From NCBI GenBank assembly GCA_024626585.1, contig JANKJI010000012.1:80287684-80299444 (forward strand): a stretch of 11,761 nucleotides of DNA, given 5' to 3'. The translations under genes and the position numbers were made by a program. Positions 1 to 7,790 of the stretch are shown one piece after another. The notes beneath the pieces were generated by a model that did not search any database, had not been told where the DNA came from, and saw nothing but the letters and a program-made list of their open reading frames with translations. Each line of letters starts with the position of its first letter. Positions within the stretch are counted from its first letter, which is position 1. Source of the stretch: Ginkgo biloba. Its lineage: Eukaryota > Streptophyta > Ginkgoopsida > Ginkgoales > Ginkgoaceae.

Positions 1-1290
1 TTCTTGTTGCTTCTATAGGTTTGATTTTATTTACTTAATGAGAAAATCAGGTACTAATTTTAAGAATGGATCATGTAATGGAGTGTAAAATTCTTTATAT
101 GTATTATCAATCAACTAATGATTTTAAAGTACAGTATCCCAACAATATTTCTCACACACTTTCTCCCACCAGTCTCATGTGGTTTTCTTCTCTTTATTAG
201 GATCTAACAATTTTCCTTGTTAGTCAATCACTACTCTATTGATGAGAACTCCCAATACTTCTCAACCTTATTATTGTTGGTCCCCTTCTTCACTTGTCAC
301 TACTCCACTTGTACATACACTGCTATCTCTAAGAGACTATCCATGCATATAATTTAATTGGAGTGCTGACAATGAGTTCATCATGAGTGTCGGTGAAGAA
401 TTTATCCCCCACCTCTTTCAATGGAATGTTGTGTTGTTAAGCATATAATCAAATATAGTTTTTGATCTTGTTGAACCACCAAGTTGATATCTCATCATAT
501 AATGAATCTTCTTTAATCAGAGTCAATTGATCCAAATATGTCATTCTTTTGAATGAAGACATTAATTTCCTCTATCAATTTTGATTTTTTCTCCCTCCTA
601 TCAATGATCCACTTTGCTGTCAAATTTCATCACTTTTCCATGTCAGTGTTCACTCAAGATCTTATCATTCCTTTCGGTCAGTGACTCTAGTTTTTTCATA
701 TGCAATAGCACCAATATTAAACATATTATTGTCTAATGGGTGCATAGTGTGTCCATACCTAGTATATAGATTATGTTCATTCTATTTACATCACATATCA
801 CATTCATATATATAACACTATAACAGGTGTGTGAAAAATAAACCAAGCCTTATATTAATGATCATAGAGTATGAGTCTTACATACATCATCACATTATAT
901 TATCTCATATGAATATACTACTCAATCTATCCTATGTCATCTATATATACAATGAGAATATGGTTAAGTAACTATCACAGTAGTTATAATGTACAGACAA
1001 GTCAGAGACTTGTGTCAAAACCCCATGTTAGTGTCGATGAGCAACATCATCTATTTGTCAACAAGATGATATCATATTTCCCTAACATCAGTGAAGTTCT
1101 TGTGAGGCCTACCTCAACCTTCATTGGTGAACTAACTCATGTTGGTATAGGCCTTTGTTGGTGGGCCAATTCTTGTCAGTGTGGCATTACCCTCTATTAG
1201 TGTCATTGAAGAGCCAAGTCATTATCAACTAGTTTCTCTCTAATACCCATTGGTAAAATCACTTATATCAATTTTGACTAGACCATTTTT
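1..1290. other. Unassigned AT-rich intergenic DNA
   Basis: No recognisable intact gene lies here. The + strand is mildly pyrimidine-rich in its first 700 bases, so any ancient coding strand is more likely the minus one. A + strand open frame at 934-1200 has no familiar motif and no codon signal. Read on the minus strand, the same stretch is broken by several TGA/TAG codons, as in old repeats. It may be decayed transposon sequence, but I cannot name a family. The run at 332-571 is listed separately. Confidence 0.5.
332..571 (-). pseudogene. Gene-like minus-strand run, unidentified, two internal stops
   Basis: Read on the minus strand from 571 down to a TAG at 329-331, this frame gives 80 codons with only two stops, one TGA and one TAA a few codons apart in the middle. 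The residue mix looks protein-like rather than low-complexity: there is a Trp-Trp-Phe-Asn-Lys cluster (ISTWWFNKIKNYI) before the stops, and an acidic stretch (FFTDTHDELIVSTPIKLYAW) after them. I recognise no family. Downstream in the same frame stops become frequent. It may be a fragment of a transposon protein (gag-like or transposase) decayed by C-to-T change, since TGA and TAA can arise from CGA and CAA. A chance open run in AT-rich DNA is also possible. Confidence 0.25.
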
Positions 1291-2073
1291 GACATGCGTT
1301 AGATTCATCATCCAATACATAGGAAACCCAATCTTAAGAATCATTTTCTTTAGGTCATTACAAATATTTTGTAGATATGTTTGGGATTAGTGTGTTCAAA
1401 CTAGATTTGTACCATTGATTTTCAATATCTAAGTCTATACCACTACATTTTTCTTGTCTCCAATAAGAACTATTTATAACCCATTTTATATGCTAAATAA
1501 AATTTCCCATAAATATAGTCTCATTAATAATGATGCATAGTTATACCCCTTCAAACTAGTGATTACTTCATACTAAATACTTAACAACTATTTAGGAAAC
1601 AAAACTAACTATTATTTACTTATCATTCTTATTATAGAAATTATTTTTTATTTGTAGGTTCCTTTAGATATTCTTTATATAAGTTTTATAATTTCAAGAA
1701 TTCTTTTCTTCATTTATAAAATACATCATAAAATATATTTTGGACTAGCATGTGTGAATTAAATTTGTACCCTTATGTTTTATTCTCTAGATCAATGTAC
1801 CATGATAATATATTGAGTACACATGATATATATCCCATTTTATAAGATAAATTAAAGTTATAATTAATAGAGTCTCTCGATGCTCTTTTGAACAAAAATA
1901 TTTCCTTTGTAAAATTTTTATTAATTATAAATATTAGTATTAACAACTTATGATGTAGTCAATATATTTTACTATAACTACATATCTAACCATAAATCAT
2001 TGGAAATTATTTTTTCCTTTTATTTTATCAAATATTATACAAATATCATAATTGTGGTATGTTATAGTTCATT
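1290..2073. repeat. Diverged ~360-bp direct repeat, two copies plus a possible third start
   Basis: Two stretches match at an offset of 358-366 bases. The block around 1383 (GGGATTAG, then AGATTTGTACC, CCCATTTTATA and TAGTCTC with GATGC) recurs around 1741 (TGGACTAG, then AAATTTGTACC, CCCATTTTATA and GAGTCTC with GATGC). Further on, TTAACAACT and GAAATTATTTTTT near 1590-1650 recur near 1950-2015. Copy 1 is roughly 1295-1655 and copy 2 roughly 1656-2020. The sequence from ~2020 to the LTR at 2074 could begin a third copy. Many substitutions and small indels separate the copies. This could be a short tandem array, or paired repeats of another decayed element. Boundaries are approximate. Confidence 0.5.
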
Positions 2074-2940
2074 TGTTTCTAGATCCAAAGGAGTAAAAAA
2101 TGTCGAGAATGGATGGATGGAGTCTTACTTGCATCAAATATATGGGAGGTAAGTAAGTCATAAGGTGTGGATACGATGTCAATTAAAAAAGGAAAATAAA
2201 TTATGTCATTATCAATATTTCAAGGGACTAGGTGTCACAAGTTCATAAAGTTAAATAAGGATCATTCAATAGAAGAACATAGTCCAATAATAGCCAATGA
2301 TGAAGAAGGGAGTTTGTCATTGTAGATAAATGATACAAAGCCAAGTTCATTATTGTCGATGACACATATAAAACCAAATTTTCATTAATAGTGAACGGTG
2401 TAATTATAGGAATGTCATTATTAATAGAATGTATACAAAGGAATTATAGTGTTTAGAATTTGGATGCAGTTAGAGAAGAATTCTTTTCTTGTCTTGGAAT
2501 GAGAGCCTCACTCTAATAGATATTAAAGGAAGTCTCATTTTGCTAGAGAAGAAAAGGAGGAACTCACTCAAATGAAGACATAGAATGGTAGTTCAGTTAT
2601 GATATGGTTCAACTACTTAGAGAAGTTACAGGAATAAAATGATGCTTGAAGGAAAAGATAAGATAATAAAATAGTTGGTCCAATGGTTAGAGATAGAAAG
2701 TAGAGAGAGAATCAAAGATTCAACTTAGAGAATAAGGAAAGAAGAGATATTTTTCTAGGACGCAAAGCAGGGGAGAATTTTCTTAACAAATCAATAAGAT
2801 CCACAAAATTATGGAAGAAAACTTTATTTTATTATGCAAATACCTATGAGAGTTATATCATCAATATAGGTATATGAATAGTTGTTGTAATCCTTATTGA
2901 GGATATTTTTAATGTATTCTAGAGTTTTATTCCCTAAGAT

Positions 2941-3010
2941 AGTTTCTTTAATTAAAAATTATTGTGCTTATATAAAGTTTCTTTAATTAAAAATTATTGT
3001 GATTATATAA
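2941..3010 (+). repeat. 35-bp tandem duplication in the 5' LTR
   Basis: Positions 2941-2975 and 2976-3010 are two adjacent 35-base units starting AGTTTCTTTAATTAAAAATT. They differ at a single base (C at 2967, A at 3002). The 3' LTR has only one such unit, near 9135-9170. Near identity of the two units, against heavy divergence between the LTRs, says the duplication is much younger than the insertion. Confidence 0.95.
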
Positions 3011-3070
3011 ATAATATATATGTGTGCTCCATTTAGTTTAGGATTATGTATGATTGATTACATGTGATTT

Positions 3071-3080
3071 TATATATAAG
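3071..3080 (+). promoter_or_regulatory. Possible TATA box of the 5' LTR
   Basis: TATATATAAG lies about 70 bases before the LTR end, a plausible place for a retrotransposon core promoter with a short R-U5. The matching part of the 3' LTR (about 9240-9251) has decayed to TTTAGAAATAAG. In this AT-rich DNA a TATA-like string is weak evidence, and another candidate (TTATATAAAG) lies at 2969-2977 inside the 35-bp duplication. Confidence 0.3.
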
Positions 3081-3152
3081 AGTGTTTCTTTATAGAATCC
3101 ATAGTTAATTGCATTGGAAAATTTTGACTTGTCCCTAAGATATGGATCAAAT

Positions 3153-3164
3153 TGGTATTAAAAA
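3153..3164 (+). other. Primer-binding site, initiator tRNA-Met type, mutated
   Basis: TGGTATTAAAAA follows the 5' LTR at the position where minus-strand DNA synthesis is primed. The usual plant site complementary to the 3' end of initiator tRNA-Met is TGGTATCAGAGC. Eight of twelve bases match, and three of the four differences are C-to-T or G-to-A, in line with the decay seen across the window. Confidence 0.75.
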
Positions 3165-3479
3165 ATTAAGATCTTAGATTATTGAAGCATGTGCAAGATA
3201 TGAAATTAAAGATAATTTTAAAAAGGAGGAGAAACTATGTAATTCCCACTTGAATCTGAAATATTACTAAGTGATATAAGGATGGAGTATATGTATGCCT
3301 TAGAGGAACAAGAGTTTTTAACTCATTTTTTCATAATGGAGGAAAACATGGAGAATACGTAAAAAAATTTTTAATCATCTCTTAGATATCATGCTAAAAT
3401 GAGAAAATAGAAAATTCCATAAATCTTTTAATCTATATACTAGTAAGGGATACATATATAAAATTAAAGAGGAACCGGT
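3165..3479 (+). other. Retrotransposon leader and N-terminal gag region, not resolvable
   Basis: This stretch lies between the primer-binding site and the first recognisable gag sequence. It is purine-rich like the rest of the internal region. All frames carry frequent stops and I see no motif. It should contain the untranslated leader and the start of gag, but no start codon can be chosen with confidence. Confidence 0.4.
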
Positions 3480-4240
3480 AAAGCCCCATCAATTTAGAAT
3501 GGGTAATAATAGTAAAGAATTTTCACCTTCTAAAGTATAATCCAAACTCAAAATTCTACCATATGAAGGCCAATTACATATAGATAATATGAACAATTAG
3601 GTAATACATTTATAAGTCTAACTCATATAAAATCTACTTTTCTAGGATTAAGATGATGGGGCATACTTAACTCTGGTAGGAGTATTAGTTTTAAAGAGTA
3701 CATACATATAAGGCACATCCAGTCATAGAATAGGAAAAAATTATGTATTTTCTAAAAAAATAATTCTACCCTATTCAGCATGAAAGAAAATAATATATTT
3801 TTTTTCTTTTTTTATTCCAAAGACAAGGCCAAAGTATCTAAGACTATATGACTAAATTTTGAAAACATGTTATTTTAGTGGACATTATTAAAGATGAACC
3901 CATTGTTATCATGAATTACATTAGAGGTATTTATAAATATTTTCAAAGTTAAATATACTTGTTTTAATTACATTCTATTGATGATGCATTTACAAAATCC
4001 TTGTACATAAAAAAATTGGCAAGAAGAAGGTCAATATGGGTGAAAGTTTAAAACATCCACTATTTAAGAGAAATAAGCTAATAAACAAATAAAATAGGGG
4101 AATAATATTGTTAAATATATTAAAAATAATGAATGGGATCATTCAAAAAAGAGGAATTATGAATATTATGATAATGTTGGACACATAAAAAATCAATGTT
4201 GGGAGTTACATTTAGAGCTCATTCGATAGAATATAAAAGA
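3480..4240 (+). pseudogene. gag: gag (capsid/nucleocapsid) pseudogene
   Basis: Gag would form the cytoplasmic virus-like particle around the element's RNA. Several short matches to plant Ty3/gypsy gag survive across three frames. KILPYEGQLHIDNMNN at about 3550-3600 resembles the PF.G.LD...NNW start of the retrotransposon gag domain. MMGHT-stop-LW-stop-EY at 3653-3685 matches the GHAL.WWE motif, with the second Trp codon now TAG. A QRQGQS-like segment lies near 3825-3840, and an IDDAFTKSLYIKK segment near 3975-4015. The region ends in a CCHC knuckle at 4158-4199. At least ten stops and several frame changes make it non-functional. There is no usable start, and the protease follows with little gap, as in gag-pol polyproteins. 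Confidence 0.75.
4158..4199 (+). other. gag zinc knuckle remnant with both first Cys changed to Tyr
   Basis: The 14 codons read YEYYDNVGHIKNQC, followed by WELH. Spacing fits the CX2CX4HX4C nucleocapsid zinc knuckle exactly, with Gly-His and the last Cys in place. The first two Cys positions are TAT (Tyr), each one G-to-A step from TGT. Zinc binding, and so RNA packaging, would be lost. The trailing Trp is typical of plant Ty3/gypsy knuckles. Confidence 0.85.
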
Positions 4241-4379
4241 TATTTTTTTCTTATGGAAAAGAATAATCAAGATGAAAAATATGTTAAGGATATTAAACAA
4301 ATTTTATATTCAAATCAAAGGCTATCCTATTCCACTTATAAGTTGTTGATCAATATACTAGATAATGAGGAATTAGAGA

Positions 4380-4870
4380 CAACTAGAGAGAAGCTCTTCC
4401 ATAATAAAGTCTAGGTATGTAACACCTTGGTGAATGCTTTGTTTAATTCTAATTGTTGGGAAAATATAATTTATTCCTCTTTAGTGTAAAGGTAGGGGTT
4501 GAATTCCTTTGAACATACCAATCCATATCCTTTAGGATGGCTTCATAAGGATATTGAGCTACAAGTTACTAGAAGTGTAGATTTAAAATTGCCAATTATG
4601 AAAGTTTTATTGATGAAGATGAGTGCGATGTTGTCCCTCTATATGTATGTGAAATTGTTCTTAGGATCCCATATTTATGGAATATATATGAAATATTTTT
4701 TAGGAGAGTTAACAAGGATAAGTTGGTGAAAGATGGGAAATTATTCCTTATCAAATCTAGTCATTGTAAAGAGGAAATCTCTTTGGTCTTTGTAAATTGG
4801 GTGAAAAGGATTATTAACAACAACAAGAATTTTATGATTCTAATTGTAAAGGACATAGATGAAAAATATG
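4380..4870 (+). pseudogene. pol: Retropepsin-type protease pseudogene (pol)
   Basis: This domain would cut the Gag-Pol polyprotein as a dimeric aspartic protease. In the + frame through 4421, KLFHNKV, a TAG, then VCNTLVNALFNSNCWENII matches the protease start. The expected D-S/T-G active site (4445-4453) reads N-S-N, so the catalytic Asp is Asn. Two stops follow within 20 codons (TAG or TAA from probable CAG, CAA or CGA). NPYPLGWLHKDIELQVT at about 4523-4573 is a strong match to the family. A frame change near 4590 moves to the RT frame, where VVPLYVCEIVL and, after KDKLVKDGKLFLIK, the linker to RT continue openly. From 4594 to the stop at 5071 the frame is uninterrupted, the longest open stretch in the element. 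Confidence 0.82.
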
Positions 4871-5880
4871 GTGAATTAGATGGATTAAATAATAGTTTAT
4901 CGATTAAGAAAAAACAACAACTTGATAACCTTGTCTTGAGGTATAAAGAAGTTTTCTTGGAACCTAAAGGGATTCCTACTAAGAGGCCAATTGAACATGA
5001 GATTCAATTGATGCTAAATTCATATTTACCTAGTTTGGGTCTTTATAGAACATATTTATTAGAGAGTGAATAAATAAATAAGAAGATTCAATCTCTTTTG
5101 GATTAAGGATCCATCCATCATAGTATGTCCCCTTATGGATCACCTATTATACTTGTCCCTAAGAAGTACAGTTCATGGAGGATATGCATTAATTTCTGAC
5201 TAATCAGAAAGATTATTGCTAAGAACCATTATTTTTTACCAGGAATTAATGACTTATTGGATTAGCTACTAGGGTCCAATTATTTCACAAAACTAGATCT
5301 AAAATATAATTATTATCAAGTGATAATTAAAGAGGAGGACATTTAGAAGGTGACATTTAAATCCAAGGAAATTTTATTTGAGTGGATAGTAATTCATTTT
5401 GGTTTATGTAATGCACTAACTACTTTCATGAGGTTAATAAATAAATTCCTTAGGCCATTTATTGATTGGTTTATTATTATTTATCTTGATGATATTATAG
5501 TGTTTAGTAAGACTTGGTATGAGAATCTTCAACACTTAGGAAAAATTGTTGGAAACCTTGAAAGAAAATCAATTGCAACTGAACCTAAAGAAATGTGAGT
5601 TTACTAAATAGTAATTACTATACTTGGGTTTTAAAGTTGGAGGAAATGAGTTGAGAATTGATCTCGTCAAAGTATAGAATATTCTAAATTGGCCAAGATC
5701 TGCCAACTTTAATGAGGTACACGATTTCATGGGAGCTACACAATATTTAAGGAAATTTATTTCACACTTCTTTTCTTTGGCTGCACTATTACATGATTCA
5801 ACTAAAGTAGGAGTGAATTTTCAATGGAAAAAATCATAGGAAGAATAATTTGACACTTTAAAGTGGAATAAATGTGAGGA
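4870..5880 (+). pseudogene. pol: Reverse transcriptase pseudogene (pol)
   Basis: RT would copy the element's RNA into DNA. It is the best preserved domain. In one frame (through 4594 to 5598) are PIEHEIQL (about 4990), SPYGSPIILVPKK (5128-5166), WRICINF (5179-5199, usual WRMCIDY), YFTKLDL (5281-5301), FGLCNA (5398-5415), and the catalytic YLDD (5482-5493) followed by IIVFSKT. The first catalytic Asp (5296-5298) and both Asp of YLDD remain. Stops interrupt at 5071, about 5104, 5200, 5263 and 5344. The TGA after INF sits where Arg (CGA) is usual. Near 5598 the frame changes, and LLYLGFKVGGNELRID, the thumb segment and FMGATQYLRKFI (about 5726-5761) follow. This is Ty3/gypsy type, not copia, from the motif wording. 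Confidence 0.93.
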
Positions 5881-6300
5881 CCCTATGTTGGGTCTATCAA
5901 ATTTATAAAATTATTTCAAGATTAAGTTTGATGTGTCTGGTTATGCACTTACAAAATTTTTGATATAGTAAGAAAAACAAATTGTATGTCTTTCAGAAAC
6001 CTTTTATAAAGTATTATTAAACTATCCAACATATGCTAAGGAGTTTCATATTTTACACTAGGAAAAAAGGCATTGGATCCATTATCTTCTGGGAAAAGAA
6101 ACTATTATGCATACTAACCATAATCCACTTCATTTTTTTAGACTCAAGAAAAATTGTATCATTCCAAGAATTTTAATTGGATGTCATATTTATAGCAATT
6201 TAATTTGGTTATCAAATACAAAAAAGGAAAATTAAATAAGGTATTTGATATGATATTAAGAGGACTAAAAGTGGTAGTTTCTTGTATCCTTTTTCACTTG
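5880..6300 (+). pseudogene. pol: RNase H pseudogene (pol)
   Basis: RNase H would degrade the RNA strand of the RNA:DNA hybrid. In one frame, FDVSGYAL carries the first catalytic Asp (5930-5932), and LNYPTYAKEFHIL carries the second acidic residue, Glu (6041-6043). HTNHNPLHFF (6110-6139) matches the HTDHxPL motif, but the catalytic Asp is Asn (AAC, 6116-6118). WIHYLLGKETIMHT just before it also fits the family. Stops occur at several places, for example twice after the first motif and before EKRHW. A further frame break ends the match around 6240-6300. It joins directly to RT, with no sign of a second RNase H. Confidence 0.85.
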
Positions 6301-6389
6301 AGTAATTCAAGGAGTAGTATAAGGAAGATGGTGATTATAGTTTAGTATATGCATCTATAAAGAAAGGTGAGATGAATTTTTAATATCAT

Positions 6390-7400
6390 TTTAAATAAGG
6401 AATTTTGTATTCACATGATACATTATGTATCACAAATGGGGAGGAAAGATTTAGTTAATGCAAGAATCAAATACATCTAAAGTGATTGGACACTTTTAAG
6501 TTGGAAAAAAAATATTGAACCTAAAAAGTTATATGAATTGGTAAAAAATTCATGTGGACATGGATAAGTATATGCATGGATGTGTGTAATGCTTCAAAAT
6601 AAATAAAATAAATAAAAAATTAGGTTTCTATACCCTTTTTCTAGTGCCCAATCACTCATGGGAGAGTGTATCCATGGATTTTCGTGGAGACCTTTCAAAA
6701 ACTAGGCATGGAAATGATTATATATATGTTGTGGTGGATAAATTAAGTAGGATGGTAGATTTTATGCCATGTAAAAAGACTATATTTGGCTAGTAAATAG
6801 TAAATATATTCTGTAAGAATGTTTGGGTATATTTTGGGCTACCAACTTTAATGATATCTAATAGGGACATTAGATTTCTTAGTCTTTTTTAGACTACATT
6901 GTGTGGAATTATACATACTAAGTTAAAGAGGAGTACCATATTTCATCCTCATATGGTTGGATAGATTGAAGTGATAAATCATACCTTGGTTCATTTTCTA
7001 AGAGGATATAAGTAGAAACATCCAAAGTTTTACCTACATTCAACACTACTAAAAATAGGCCATTCATAGCTCCATAATATAGTCTCCATTCAAATTATGT
7101 ATGTGTTTCCTTCCTTAATGAACTTTTGATTTGTCCTTTTCTAAACTTTTTGATAATTAGTCTACAAAATATGATGATGAAAAATAAAAGGTTGTTAAAT
7201 TCATTACTAGGATTTAGCAAATCCATAGGTAGGTGTAAGAATATATGCACAAGGAACAACAACATTAAAAAGAGTGATATGATCGGTATAGAACAACCCA
7301 TTAGTTCAAGGTTGGTGATATGGTATAGTTAAATATCAACAAGGAGGGGCTAAAAGGATAAGGTTGGAAGATCAAGCTAATCCATTATGGGCCATTCTAA
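6390..7400 (+). pseudogene. pol: DD35E integrase pseudogene (pol)
   Basis: Integrase would insert the DNA copy in the nucleus. GILYSHDTLCITNGEERF (6399-6452) begins its N-terminal region. The HHCC zinc region is broken: TSKVIGHF keeps one His at 6491-6493, while the first His reads Asn. The core is in one frame: WESVSMDF with Asp 6677-6679, then HGNDYIYVVVDKLSRM, CKKT, VWVYFGLPT, ISNRDIRFLS with the second catalytic Asp now Asn (6860-6862), LKRSTIFHPH, and Glu 6968-6970. There are 60 residues between the first two catalytic positions and 35 between the last two, the classic D-D-35-E spacing. The part after 7020 is more broken. VGDMVW-like and NIN.EGLKG-like fragments lie at about 7308-7355. 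Confidence 0.92.
6596..6620 (+). repeat. Short A-rich AAAT-type simple repeat
   Basis: A run of AAAT/AAATA units interrupts the integrase zinc-finger region at the place where the last Cys pair and the following linker should be. It may be a local slippage expansion, and it helps explain the frame loss just before WESVSMDF. Confidence 0.55.
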
Positions 7401-7760
7401 ATTATACATAAAATGGAAGATAATTATTTTAATCTTGATCTACTTGTGTACATTAATATACATTTAATTATTAATATAGATAATATGAATCTCTTTTAAC
7501 CTCCAATGCTTGATGAATATGAAGAGGGAGGACCCATTTTATCATCCGTAGAATACCATGTACTTTATGTGTAGGCTGAGTTGAATAAAGATATCATTTT
7601 ATAATGGAATCTTTGAGACACTAGGAGGGAAAAATAATACTTTTTATAAATTGATATTAAGGGTCAAGTGCTAGGAAAATCCATGTGGTATATAAGATCA
7701 AAGAGGTGGAGGAAAATTTTCCTCACCTACTTAAAAATTGATTAATTTTTTTCAAGAGAA
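7400..7760 (+). pseudogene. Integrase C-terminal tail, chromodomain-like position
   Basis: Past the integrase core, short matches to the C-terminal tail of this plant Ty3/gypsy group persist across frames: a YINIHLIINIDNMNLF-like segment (about 7448-7496), PPMLDEYEEGGPILSSVEYH (7500-7559) and IKGQVLGKSMWYIRSK (about 7659-7706). The last has the general look of the LIKWKG..S.ATW core seen in element chromodomains, but conserved aromatic residues are missing. I therefore do not call a chromodomain or assign the chromovirus clade. Several stops and at least two frame changes are present. Confidence 0.6.
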
Positions 7761-7769
7761 AAAACCCCC

Positions 7770-7779
7770 AAAAGGGGAG
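7770..7779 (+). other. Polypurine tract
   Basis: AAAAGGGGAG lies 11 bases before the 3' LTR, where plus-strand DNA synthesis would be primed. It is preceded by ACCCCCA, so the purine block has a sharp left edge. Position and composition both fit. Confidence 0.85.
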
Positions 7780-7790
7780 TTATGATAAAT

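Larger units (their letters stand above)
2074..3149 (+). repeat. 5' LTR
   Basis: The LTR begins TGTTTCTAGATCC and aligns over its length with the copy starting at 7791, through shared blocks such as AAAGGAAAATAAATTATGT, GAAGACATAGAATGG, TTTTTAATGTATTCTAGAG and AATTAAAAATTATTGTG. I place the end at ATCA (3146-3149), three bases before the primer-binding site, which gives about 1,076 bases. An alternative end is near 3140. Unlike the 3' LTR it has one copy of the ~475-bp left unit, and it carries a private 35-bp tandem duplication at 2941-3010. By eye about a fifth to a quarter of aligned positions differ from the 3' LTR, implying an old insertion. It would have held the promoter and transcription start. 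Confidence 0.88.

Noticed and set aside
934-1200. 88-codon open frame on the + strand
   Set aside because: It has no recognisable motif and no neighbouring gene signals, and the surrounding DNA looks like decayed repeat. A run of this length is expected by chance or as a shadow of old minus-strand sequence.
5880-6300. Second (dual) RNase H or env-like gene typical of Tat/Athila groups
   Set aside because: Only one RNase H is seen, and integrase is followed directly by the tail, polypurine tract and LTR.
7095-7301. 68-codon minus-strand frame with a hydrophobic start
   Set aside because: It lies antisense to the integrase C-terminal region and has no motif of its own.
7400-7760. Chromodomain that would place the element among chromoviruses
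   Set aside because: Only a faint IKGQ..K..WY pattern is visible and key aromatic residues are absent, so the clade is left open.
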